Part shown: positions 12,041 to 25,300 of the stretch, piece by piece
Layout of the letters: every line of letters starts with the position of its first letter
How positions within the stretch are numbered: position 1 is the stretch's first letter
Assembly: GCA_022393335.1 (NCBI GenBank)
Contig: JAJEKB010020935.1
Location: 1,241,410 to 1,305,409 of the forward strand
Origin: Macrotrachela quadricornifera
Taxonomy: Eukaryota; Rotifera; Eurotatoria; Philodinida; Philodinidae
Direction of reading: 5' to 3'
Length of the DNA: 64,000 nucleotides
Position numbers and translations under genes: made by a program
The notes under the pieces: generated by a model
What the model was told of the DNA's origin: nothing
The model's input: only the letters and a program-made list of their open reading frames with translations
Database searches by the model: none

Positions 12041-15000
12041 CAACTTCTTAATATTCAGATACATATAGGATGACAGATGGGATCAATGAAATCATTTCTA
12101 GACATGGAAAACTTCTTCATGACTTTTTTTCGACTTTATTTAACTCATGAGTACTTGCTTGTTTTGACTAAATCTCTTTTAAGTCAAAATAATGTGTGAT
12201 GTGGATTTATTTATGTGCTTTATATATTTTTATTCTTGAGTAATAGTTAATCATTAGAATAGTTAAATATATAATTAGATATTTCTTATTCAAACTAAAA
12301 AAAAATAAGCTAAAAGATAGATGAAAATGTGACTCATCTTACGATCTTTTTAATTTATTTCGATTTAACTACTTTTCACTGTTCTAATACTGTTAGAATT
12401 TCTTAATATAAAACCTCTAAACAAATTGATTTGCTATTCATAAACAACAAAATATTAAAATTTGAAAATTCTTCAAGAAGCAGTGAAAAAAATGATTAAA
12501 AAGCTTGGTATAACTTAATTTGTCACTTGAAAGTCTTTTGACTCAATTATCTTTTCGGTAAACTCACTTTCAGATCATAGAAAAACGATATTATTATACA
12601 TCATAAATTAGAATTTCAAGATCAACCTTGCTTTATATGAAATTTGCCGTGTATCTACGAATGTAAATACAGAAGAGATTAGATCAATTCATAAGAAAAC
12701 AATGAACAAACATAAACATGTCGAAAAAATAGTCATCCATAACAAGATATATACAAAGAGATTATGTAATTCTGACAGCTGTGAATGAGTAAACAAAGGA
12801 AAATAGAATCTTCAGAACCAGAAAATTTCAGCAATAGTTTGAATTCAATTGGAAAATCAAGAAAAAGATTGCGTTGATTAACAGATTTTTTTGTCTAGTT
12901 GAATTATTTGTTTTTTAATCGTGTTTTCCTTGCTAACCTCTGTTTTTACATAAATTATAATTGTATGTACTCATGATAGATGATTATAATATTGACATTG
13001 TTTCGTTCAAGCTAAATACAAAGAAAGATTCAAACATGGTTCATAAAACATGCTTATTGTTTCTTGTGTACATCTTATTACATTGAAGAACATTAAATTT
13101 AGACATTAAATGGTTAAATAATTGTATACGTTTTGAATTAATTTTTCGTTTCATTAGACTTGAAATAGTACAAATGAAAAGTTCTCGCTACTACTTTTTT
13201 CAAAAATGTGATTTCGTGAGAGATCTTGGGTATGTTCAAAAAATATAATGAATATGAGATGCAGCTGGAAAACTTCTACATAAATTGTTTGAATAGTTTA
13301 AGAAATGATGTATCGAACAAGTATTTGTATGCACATCCGCACCTATAATTTTATTGAGGATAACTTTACAGGATACCTTAAATTTATCGCGTTCTGTCTA
13401 ACGACTGTTCATTCATCGTTCTCTTTTGCACATGCAGCTTCATATAAAACAACTCAACAAGACATAAGAAATTAATTTTTCCTAAATTATTTCCTGACTA
13501 TTTACTAGCCGAGAGCATGCTAATTTCGATCGTAAATTGAAAGAGGACTTCTCTGATGAGTTTTCAGAATTGAAAAAAATAAATTAAATAAAATTCCAAA
13601 AATGTCATAAATTGCTTTGAGAAAAACAAAATTGAAAAAAGTGAAAATTTAGGTTCGATCATCAATATACTGCAATTTTGGTAACAGAGTGCTTAAAAAT
13701 ACTTTAAGGTACTTCAGTATCCGAAGGTTTATAGTTTTCTTTATTTGAATAATCTGTATTTTGTCTTTTACAAAGCATATTAAAATAAAAGTGAAGGATA
13801 GTTTCAAATAAAAATTATCTAGTTGATTTCTTTCTAAATAATTTCAATGAAATATTTTGGTTATTATTAATATTGACATTTACTATATTTCAAACAATTC
13901 TGAAAACTCAAAAAGATTATGACTATAAGAAATATTCTATGAAAACTAATACTCAAGTCATTATTTCTCATCTCATGAAGATTAAATATTTCTCTTCTTT
14001 CATTCGTACAGGTTCAACTTTGTTTTTAAAAGAAAAGACAGCATTTTTATAAAGGAAAGAAATCGCTATTCTTATTTTCACTGTAATTTTGATGTATCTA
14101 AGTACATATGAAACCAGTGGCGGACCGCGTGTTTTCTTTCTTTCTTTCTTTTTTTCATACCCGCATCCGTCAAAAATTTTGTATTTGTAATGCTAGGATC
14201 TCGAAAGGCGAAGGTCAGAAAATTGTGATTTAAACACCATATGAAAATTTGAAGACCAAATTTATACCGGTGGAAATCTGTTTTAAATAGAGTCTTTAGT
14301 TTGTTCACGGAAAGAACCAAAAAAAGACGATTTTTTCAAACTTTAGATTTTTTTCGTTTTAAGATAATTAAAATGAAAGAAAAGTTAGGCGTTACTCTAA
14401 CATAGTAGCTGTTTGACAGTGGAAAGTGTGGCTGATGATAGATAATGAAAAACAAAAATAATTAAGTAACTAATAAGTATCGTTAATTGAGATTTCATAA
14501 AATTGCTTCGCATCCGAGTTCGCGTCCGTGACAAATTCGAGATGCCATCTAGGTTCTTTTCTTACTTTCTCGACGCCTGCATGAAAAGTTGTTATTTTAC
14601 ACAGCGACGATCTCGTGAACGATAAGTGGTAAAATATTCGTTGAAACGCTAGATAAAAGTATGAGGAACGAATCATGACCACCTGTTTTCTGGTTCTCAA
14701 TAGGAAGTTTCGTTTCGTCACAGGGAGCGTAAGACAATGCCAATTTTTAAAGAACATTTCTTTTCGAAGTTTGAGATGATTAAAACGAAAATAAGATAAA
14801 AAGTTAGGGTCCATTCTCTCTGAATAACAGCTATGAATATATCTGATGATAGATAATGAATCAGAGAGATAATTAAAGCAACAATCGAATGTTCACCATA
14901 AGGAAGTTGATAAGTATTGATAGAGTTCTCATAGTGATAAATTTCATTACGTCTATACTTTGAGTTTCTTCTCATTTTTGAAAACCTTATTTTCTCGACA

Positions 15001-16386
15001 ACATTCATAGACAGGAAATATGATTCGATAAATCCGGAAAAGTTTGTTGAATCGTTGAAATGAATATACATGTTTAATGAATTACTGATTTTTTGATAAC
15101 CGATATTATCGGCTTCGCACCGCATTTCGTAGTCAAGAGAAACTCAAAAACCGTCTAGTTCTATTAATTATGATGATTTCAGAGCCGAACAACGACTTTA
15201 CAAGAAGCAGATGAACGATAAGAAAATTAATTTTTTAAAATAAAGTTCTTTTTTGATTAATACATTTTTGTTTATTCATTTGGCTTCAACAAAAAAAAAA
15301 TAAATATAGAGATTACGTTTAAAAGATTAGTATTGTTTGCAGCTTGGATGAATGCAGCTATCATAGAGTATTTTAATAAAGCGCAAAATAGATTATTTAT
15401 TATGCCAAGAAACTAAAGTTTATTGCCCCAGCTATATGTGGGATACTGGCCCACCACTATACATAGACATACTAAATGCGATCTGAGTCCAAATTATTCT
15501 TATACAGACCTTGTAGGTTTAGTCTAATGTATAACTTGCTTATTAGATTATATATGTGTGAGTTGTCGAATAGCATCAACATCATATTTGTGAAATACAA
15601 CCTTACAACAGACGAAATGCTCGAATCCAAAACGAAACATTAATTATTATATCTGAATGAATTATCATCCACCATTGAATGATAAGAAACTCTATCTTTT
15701 CATATTGAACACTAATAAAATTTACATAACCGCCTGATAGAAACGATGGCATGAAGGGTAATCGCATTGTTCAGGAGAGTTTCATGATACATTCATCGAA
15801 AATGAATATTAAAAAGGCGTTGAGAATGAGTTTCGGTAATTTCATTAATCGACAATTCTCAGATGGATGGTATAGTACAAATGTCCGTCTTTTCTTCAAA
15901 TACACTCTCGTTCACCCATACATCCAGACATGGCTGTCAGGGAAGAAAAGATACAATTCCAGACATTCATTCCTACACATACATTTTTACATCTACTCTA
16001 TCAGCAAGAAACATTGGTAGAATAACTTTATCAACTCACTCAAATTGAAATATCGTTGTTTCATGTGATCATCAATGTGAGTCTGTATAAAGTCGCCGAT
16101 TGTGAATTTTTTTGACAGTACTTTCGTCATTAATCAGTTTCCTCACGAAATTCGCCAGATGGTAAAAATATGAGATGACGATAAAGATTTACCCCAAGAG
16201 TGTTCATGTCACAGACTGTTCTTTCATTTAGCCTCATGTGGGTCAGTCATTACTGGCAAAGTTGTGTTATACGTGTGTAAAAAGATTATTTTATTAGAAT
16301 TTATTAGGATAAAAAGAAAAGGCAGACTTGTATAAGAGAATATATCCGATGAGCCAATATTAGAGTTTTATCTTTATGGCTATATG
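12041..16386. other. Long intergenic region with diverged repeats
   Basis: AT-rich spacer after the LRAT-domain gene. No recognisable coding region was found. Overlapping frames at 15751-16048 read into each other but have no family resemblance and no splice context. Frames on the minus strand at 14078-15125 fall in the diverged tandem repeat described separately. A sequence at 14115 (CAGTGGCGGACC) looks like a hAT-type terminus, but no partner end was found. Confidence 0.4.
14336..14935. repeat. Diverged direct repeat, period about 420 bp
   Basis: The segment from about 14336 to 14500 (including a block ending in tgatgatagataatga near 14435-14450) recurs in the same orientation at about 14760-14935 (same block at 14845-14860). 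Similarity is patchy, perhaps 65-75 percent by eye. Further weaker echoes before 14336 and after 14935 suggest a decayed tandem array. Nothing coding is recognised in it. Confidence 0.45.
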
Positions 16387-19300
16387 TTAGCATACGTTAG
16401 AAATAAGATCAAATTTGAGTAGAACTGCACCATTGAGGCCATATAATGATCCACTGGTATCAAAATGCAATCCGGTTAAACTGCTAAACGAATAGGGGAA
16501 TGATTGCGATCCATTAAGGGCTATCGATTCATTAACATCAACTGGAGTAAGTCTTCTAACACCATATCCACCGAAGTATATAGAACCACGATCATCACTT
16601 GTTAAAGTTGCCCCATAGAGACTACCCATCATGTAGCCTAGATTATTGGTGTGACTAGAATAGTAATTATAACCACTATAATAATAATTGTAATAATAAC
16701 CATAATAGTAATAATCACTATAAATCGTCGTGCCAACGGTGCTGCCAGACGTGAACTTTTGTATGCGGCTAAAAATTGAGATGATCAATATGAGTAGAAT
16801 CAAATGGAAATGATACAAAAAATAAGATTTTTTAGATACTTCGCAAGACTTACTTAGGTCTGACCAAAAGTTCGTGCAACATTAAACAAAAATATAAAGA
16901 TAAGGAGATATTTTTAGTTTTATTTTATCAAATGTTGAGGATAGTTGTCAGTATTATTTATGCCAAGACCAATCATTTCTAACAATTTGTTAAAAGTTAT
17001 TTTGAAGTTTTTTTCGAAAAAATTTCAGGTATCTTGGAAGCCGCATGAGCTAACGAAGTTTCACTTCTTTAATCACTTAAACTACGTTTGATAAAATCAG
17101 TTAGTCAGGAATTACATAGTATCATGTCTGAGGAATAAGGTGGATAAGACATTATATTGATATTTTCTTCTGTCAAATAATTAATAATATTGGATGAGTA
17201 TGAAACCATCGATGATCATGAAGCATTTTTGTGCATTTTGATCCTGATATCTCTATTTGTTTTCATATTCCACTACAAAATGACTTCAAACAACTTTTGA
17301 TATAGTATTTGCACTTTATGATTTTGTCTTTACCTACACTCAGAATTATTTCATTTAAAGAATACATCACAGAAAGTTTTGATTAAAACCTGTCTTCATG
17401 AACAATAATGTTAGCTGATTTGTCCTCAATAGGCCAGCTAGCATCAAATGACTTATGACTGACGTACCCTAAAAAAATCTATGATCTATCTCTAGTGGTG
17501 CTAGAACACAACCGACATGATCGAACAAAATTTTGTTGAATTTTTAAAAGAAATCAAAAACGATTAATTCATGCGGTTTCCAAGATACCTGCATTTTTTT
17601 TCGAAAAAAACTTCAAAAAATAACTTTTAACAAATTGTTAGAAATGATTGGTCTTGGCATAAATAATACTGACAACTATCCTCAACATTTGATAAAATAA
17701 AACTAAAAATATCTCCTTATCTTTATATCTTTATTTAATGTTACACGAACTTTTGGTCAGACCTAAGTAACATTTACATACTTGTTTCCACTATCGAGAA
17801 CGAATAGATTGCTGCTGCCATCCACATATATTGAGTACGGGCCATTCAAAGCATTGGCTTGATAGCCACTAATACCATTTATGCCAGCAATGAGTGACAT
17901 AGAACCTGCCGTGGTGTTGTAAAGTAATATTCGATGGTTCAAGTAATCCGCGATATATATTAAACCACGGCGGTCGACATAAACATCTTTACAACTGCAC
18001 AATTGAGTAACAGCTATGCCACAATTTCCTACTCCTCCAATAAGCGTTACTCCATAGATATTTCCAACTGCATACTTCTGCAGGCGTCCATAGGTCACGA
18101 TACCTTGCTAAAATGTTCAATATTATTGACTAGATAGTGAAATTCATCTAAATTTATATATACCGCTTCCTCGCAGGAATAGATGGTATGTAATTGATCA
18201 ACATAGAGAGCAACGGGCCGAAATGGAGATGTCAAAGCTACTGTTGTTGCAAATGAACTGCCTGGATTGAATTTTTGAATTCGATAATTGTATGTATCGG
18301 ACACGTAAATCGTGTTGCCACTGCCTACAAATACATCCCAAGGATTCGCAAACGCATTCGAATCATTTCCGAAATAGCTATAATTTCCAGCAATTATTGT
18401 ACCATTTAAATTCCAGCTAGCATTGTAGCAAAGTCGAATCGATGCATTCAGAAGTGGAAGTGGTACCGGAGCAGTATCTATTGCTACACCATTGACCCAT
18501 GATAGTGATGTAACAGATGTTGCTAAAAAGATAGTGTATTCATATAAATAATACAACGCATCATGAAAATGATTAATAATTTCTAATAAACTTTAGAAAG
18601 CAATGTAATGACCTACTGAGAGTAAATAACAAGCTCTGTATGTAGAAGAAATTTCAATGATATACATGGAAAATTGTTCGATGAATCTTCTGTGAAAACT
18701 TCCTAATGGAGGAGCAAATAGAACTACGCAGCATAAATAATGAACATTCAACTTTAAGACACCTGGAATGAGTGTCAGTATTTCCTTTTATTTCGAATAT
18801 TTTCTGCATTTGTCATTTTTCAAGCGCTCTATTTCATCGAGATTATTTTCCTTATTTCGGTCATTTTTATCATGTAATACATTCTTTGTTAGTCATCGCT
18901 TTTATGGTTTTGCTTATTCGCTCGAGCTTATTTCACCGTTTTTTTGATTTTGTCCAAAAAATATAACGTTTTATGATTATCTCACTCATTATGCGATCAA
19001 TCTTTCTCTACAATAGTTTTCTTGTTTTTTTCTTGTCACATTTTCCATAGGTATACTAAAATGCTAGTGATTGTTTGTATCGCTTCCATTTATCACAACG
19101 CTAACCCAATGCATCTACAGCTTCAATTGTTCGACTAACCACAGTAATGCTCTCAAATGCTCTTGAGTAAGGAATATGTAGAACTATTCTCGATTCCAAT
19201 TCCACTTCTGGCTTCACTTATATTGTCATGAATTGGGTTGCTAGTAGAAAAAAAAGTAAAGAATTGAAGCGCACATCGAGAAGACTGGGTTCCCCATAAA

Positions 19301-22300
19301 TGTATTTTGTAGACTTTTTTATAGAGAAGTCAAGCGTTGCTTTTAATTCTTTGAATTAGAAATGATGTAGAAGAGTGTTAGAAACAGTTCAAAGCATACT
19401 GCTTAAAGATCACTTTATCCACAAAACTTACTTACTATACATCAACTTTAATATCATCTTCTACTTTTACATTTCGAACAAAAACTCCGAAAAGATCAGA
19501 GGTACGCAAGTGCAGATGCAATTTGTACCCTCATGTATTAAACCAAAAAACAGAATTTGAGAATTGGTAGTGCCATATAGCATTATATATTGCATTCAAA
19601 ATCTAAGTATTCATATGAGGCAGTTTTGGATTTCTGGAAACTCTGCTTCATCGTTAGTACGAAAAATATAGGAAGTACTGCAGATGTTCGTCTATACAAT
19701 AGATTCAAGGTACAAATAAATTCATTAGCAGATCCAGTGTATTTCTTTCATTGAGGCTGCTATAGAAATATACGACACTACATGAAACTACGAATGCTAC
19801 AAATTCTAGATTTTCATAGTGTAGTTGTAGAGGTACCGATATGAAAGTAGGCGTTTGGATGCTGTCGTGATGTAGGTTGTTGTGAATGATACCTTTGATC
19901 ACAGATTTTACCAGTATTCATACGACTACGCAAACTCTTAAATTCTGAGTTTAAGGGCTATATCTCCCGCAGATTGTAAAATATATTCGTACTTATGCAT
20001 CCTTTGAGAAAAGAACGAAATTGATGACTCAACTGGTTAATTCATAAAGGTGAAGAGCAGAATCAAACATACACATTTATAATAGAATAGAACAAAATTA
20101 TCATTCGTCTCTAGGTAAGATTCCTATACCAAAGCAGCGAGTTTGGGCTAAATTTTATTTACAACACATCTGCATATCAGATATTAAAAGTATTCTAACT
20201 GATAATTGATTCTATTTTTCATTCAAATAGGAACCATTCAAAGAACTTAGCATTGACATGCAGACTATTTTTGATATTTCCTGCGTAATATCCTGCCCTC
20301 TTTGTTGAGCTTTAACAGTTTCAGCTATTTTCATGCACACTAAAGCATCCACAACCAGTTTTGAAGACGTTAATGTCTGCCTGATTCGAATATTAGGTAA
20401 TTATTTCGAGTATTTTGGATTTCGATGTTATTTAATGAAAGGCTGCTTTGGTATTAATAATCTTGTCCTGTAGAGATAAATCAATTTCTTAGAATAACAT
20501 TTGCTGACTATAAATCAGGATATGCCCTTATCCTCGAGAGTAGCATGAAATCTGAATTATGTTGTCGAAGACTCCTAAATTTATTTTTATTAGATGACTG
20601 CTCAGAATTCTTGTAGGTTTCGCTTAAATTTTCTCGGACTAGTGAGAGACTTCGTTCTGTTTATTGACAGCAACATTCATGACTAAACACAGTTGAACTC
20701 CACATATACCTCGCTATATACTCTGATATCAATATAAGTGTTGTACCGCCGTAGACTATCGTTAAATTCTCTCGTCTCGGTCCATTTACTTTTCTGAAAT
20801 CATTGATTGTTGCAACGGTAGTTATAACTACATTCATATTTTGACTTGCGAACTCATTCGATTTTGCGATATTGTGACATAGCCTAGACGCCAAGGTCTT
20901 TAAGATATGAGTGAGTTCGGCAACTAAACATTATTCCTTATTTTTTCTAATCGTAATACGAATGATCAGCTTATCGAAAAACAATCTATAGTCGCGAAAT
21001 CAGATGTTTTCTTCATATTTTTGATGAATACTTTCAAACTTCTTATCTCTGATTGGTATATATAAATACTACCTACTCATCAATAGACATTTTGGATAGT
21101 TTCTGTTCAAAGTGAAGTAGAGGGACTCCCCAAAGAGAATGTATTAAACAGTAATCATTTTTCTGCATTTCTTATTTTTCGGTGAGTGTTAGACGATATG
21201 AAAATAGATTATATGAGATAATGAGCATTTTGAAAATTAAAGGTGCCTGCTCAGACAGTATTTTTTCTAAAAAGAATCTGATCGTTCCTTCCGCACACAC
21301 ACTATACGTGTAAGAGTCCTATTGCACAGATATGATTCATCAAACACAAGAATCAATAGACGATCCCGATTACAGGTAATGACATGTGCTATGTCGCATG
21401 CTGCTCGTTATAAAAGACGAACAGTGTTAGTAAATGAAATGTTCATTAAACGACACAGTTTTTAAGAGTAAGATTAGAAAGTTTTTTCATTTAAACTTCA
21501 ATTCATTATATTTCTTAGTTAGCCCGCCTCAACATTTAGGTCTGAGTGATGAGAATGAGAAATGTTAACTAGAACTGCAGATGACATTTTTTCTAAGCCA
21601 CTCATTGCTGACAAGACAAGGTTCCCAGGTGTGACCTTTGGATTTAAATGAAACCTGTGTGGACTTGTTATGTCAAGTATACCTATCACATATATGAAAC
21701 AATTAGCAACTACCGCTGCATTATTAAACAATTACAGTCAAATCACTTTTCAAAAAATCAACACACATGGTTCGCTATACAGATTTTGTTTGTTGATACC
21801 TTTTTTCTTTCAATCATGGTGACTAAGATCAAGTTCGGTACTGTTTTATGGAGCACATGTAATCTTAAAAATTAGGTTATTTCGTTTATTTTATCACCAA
21901 TCACTGAGGATAAAAATTCACGCGACTATTTGAAGTGTATTTAGAAGCAGAATATGTTTTCTAAAAACATGCTCTCATTTTGAAGATCTATTATTCGATA
22001 ATAGACATACTACTTATGAATGTTTTGAAAAGGTTTAACTTAAAAGCTATAGGAAGTTTAATTTTAAAAATGCATTCTATAATATAGAATAAACTGTTAG
22101 CTGAAACATTACCTTTAATCAAATATGCTTGATATTCAAGTGTCTATACATCAGAGGATATTGCTGATTTCAAGAACGTTCACGATGCGTGTTTTGCATT
22201 TAATAAAGATTTGTGTTCTATATCAGTGTGTAAAGATTGCTCTTTTATTTGGTGCAGCCATTGTCATCGCATTCTTTGTTTCAACCACTTTTTTGTAAAT

Positions 22301-25300
22301 GATCATGCACATTAAAATAAAAACATCTTGTTCGTTGCTAACTGATATAAAAACTCATATACCTTTTAAATTAAATCTTTTCAAAACGTTTATAAGTCGT
22401 ATGTTTATTATCAAACAGTAGATCTTCAAAATGAGACCATGTTTTTACGAGACATATTCTGCTTCTGAATATACCTTAAACTGTCGCATGATTTTTTTAT
22501 CCTCAGTGATTGGTGATAAAATAAACGAAATAATCTAATTTTTAAGATTACGCGTGCTCTATAAAACAATACCGAACTTGGTCTTAGTCACCATGATTGA
22601 AAGAAAAAAGGTATCAACAAACAAAAACTGTATAGGGAACCATATGTGTTGATTTTTTGAAAAGTGATTTGACTGTAATTTTTCAATAATGTGGCGGTAG
22701 CTGCTAATTGTTTCATATCTGTGATAGGTATATTCGATCTAATAAATCCACATAGGTTTCATTGAAATTCAAGGATGAAACCTGAAAACTTTCCATTGTA
22801 AATCTCGGTTTCTATTAACGGTTGAATTGTTGAATGTCATGTGTCACTGACTTATCACTTACTCGTGGTTGCAGATGCTGAGGTCGTGCCAGCCGCTCCC
22901 GATGTTACAGTTGTCACTGGAGATAAAGTAGTTCCCGTGCCTGCAGTTGTTCCTGATACTGTAGTTGCTCCCGTAGTTCCACCTATTCCTACCGTTGCAC
23001 TTGTCCCCAGCGTTGCTGTTGGTGCTAGTGTTCCAGATGCTCCCCCTGCTGCAGTAGCTGCCGCCGTTGTTGTAGTCGCTGAATTCGCCGCTGCTAGAAA
23101 GACATAGTAATTAACGTTTAAATCAGAATAAAATAACTTCATATTGAAGTTTTATATAAAGAGCTTCTACTCCATTCCGACTAGTCCTAATCTCATTCAC
23201 AATATGCATGCTTTACATTTGGAAAATGCATACAAGGAATGGTTCTCCGTTACGTCTCAAGAATTTCAATGGAAACTATGTGAGCGTGTCAAGTCAGATG
23301 TACCTAGCTCAAATACGAAACAAATAGATGTTGAAGCTGTATCGGTAAATTATTATGCCCAACTATTTTCAAAAAACTGGCACACATGATACACCATGCA
23401 GTTTTTTTTTGTCTTAAGATCCTTCTTCCTAAAGATTTTTTTTCTCAGTCATAATAGCATTGTGTTTGGGCTCTACAGAGGCGTTTGAACCCAAAAAAAT
23501 GACCAAAAATTCGTAACTTTATAGGAATTTCTGTGGCTGTTCTCAAAAAGAAACAGAGCGCAAAGAGAAAAACTTCCCCTCCAAAAAGAAATTGATTGTC
23601 TTAGCGAATGGTATATATAATAGAATTTTCAGACTTCTACCATTTGAAATGGACTAGGTGCAAAAATCTAATTTTGATTGGACAAACCAATCTACCTTTT
23701 CCTTCTCCTTTGGACACCTTCGAAAGGTTTTCAAATTCTTTCGATCCTACAAATACACCGACGGGTACAAGTCCTACAACTCCTGAAAGCTTCATTCCAT
23801 TACTATGAAGTCGATATAAACTCTGGTACACTCTCGAAAGAAAAATGCAACTTGGCTTTAACCCTTTGACAGTCGCCAACGTATATATAGAGTGAAACCT
23901 CTATTAGTGAACACCCCTCCTTTATAAACAATCTGTTAAACTGAACACTCTTCGATCTTATCGCGCGAATTTTGCTTGCTTAGCCTCCTTCATTTATGAG
24001 CACCTTGTGATTCTGAATGTAAACGCATTTTTTTAGTCGCGTTCGTATATATTAACCTTATCAATATGAACTATAAAAGTGTCACCACTCAAGAAAATAA
24101 TACTATTGGATATCATTGTTTCTTGGATATGTTGTTATCTCGGCATGATCTTACTCTTAAAGAAAATATTACACTAATGAAAGAGAATGAGTGTGATCAA
24201 TCATATCGTGAGTTATGTGATAAATTTAAATTATGAATTGGTTCTATATCAATCATTATTAAACGCGAAAGAGAATATGTAAGTGATTATGAAATTAATC
24301 ATAACGAAAATGTAAAGAGAAATAGATGTTCGTCTTCAATTTCATTAGTTTCATAATTGCAAATCGTGAAACTATGATGGAATTAAAGCAAAATTCCTAT
24401 TTCGCAATCCTTGAACACCCATCATTCAAGCCTCTTCTGTGGATACTCCATTATACTGAACGAATTCTTCTGATCCCGATAGTGTTCGTATCAAATAGAT
24501 TTCACTGTATATAAAAGATTACATTTTCATGAAGTCTTGGTGCATTAAGAATCTGTGTACGCGAAAAACTTATGTGTAGCGATAATCGTTCTATGCATGT
24601 ACGGAAATCCATTATCGACATTGAAAAATTGGTCAATAATCTAGAAAAGATATTTTGATCTTGGCTTTTTCTAATGTTGACATGGAACACGTCTAGTTGT
24701 CTATCATTGAAAAGAGAACTCTTGTAGTGTATGCTCTCAATCAAAAAAAAAAGCAATTAATACTAAGCTTGAGTCTAAAGTGCTTAAATACATTTACTCA
24801 CTGTATGTCTTTTAATCAGTATTTAGATTCTTAATGTATCAAGACTTGATGAAAATGTTATTTGTTATATAACAAGCGATACCCCGTGGCCTACTGTATA
24901 AAACCGTATTGTAGTTTGTCAATTTAACTGAGCCAACAAATTTTGGCAGAAATCTATTCTTTCGAAATTTTTAAAAGATTTATTTGAATGAAGTCCTTGT
25001 ATCAGAATAATGAGGAAATCTCATAAGATGTTAATCACGGACTTGAAGAAGAGATCTACTAGTCCATAGAGCTCGATAGGTTAATCACAGTGATGATAAA
25101 TGTTTTCTCCCATACTACCTTCTTACATAGTTTTAAGATCGAATTAACCCTATAGAGTTAGATTTCAACAAGCTTTTTCTTTCATTATTGTAAGGATAAA
25201 ATATGGTGCTGTTGGAGCCAAATGAAAGAGGACATCTCTAAACCTTCTGATCGGCCTGTACATCATCGTGTTTTACCCTTACAATAATGTAGAAAAAGTT

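Noticed and set aside
15751..16048. Two overlapping frames of 61-89 codons
   Set aside because: No recognisable domain, no splice context and no homologous copy in the window.
22841..23107. Plus-strand 88-codon Val/Pro/Ala-rich frame
   Set aside because: Antisense shadow of the Thr/Ala-rich stalk exon of the minus-strand NHL gene.
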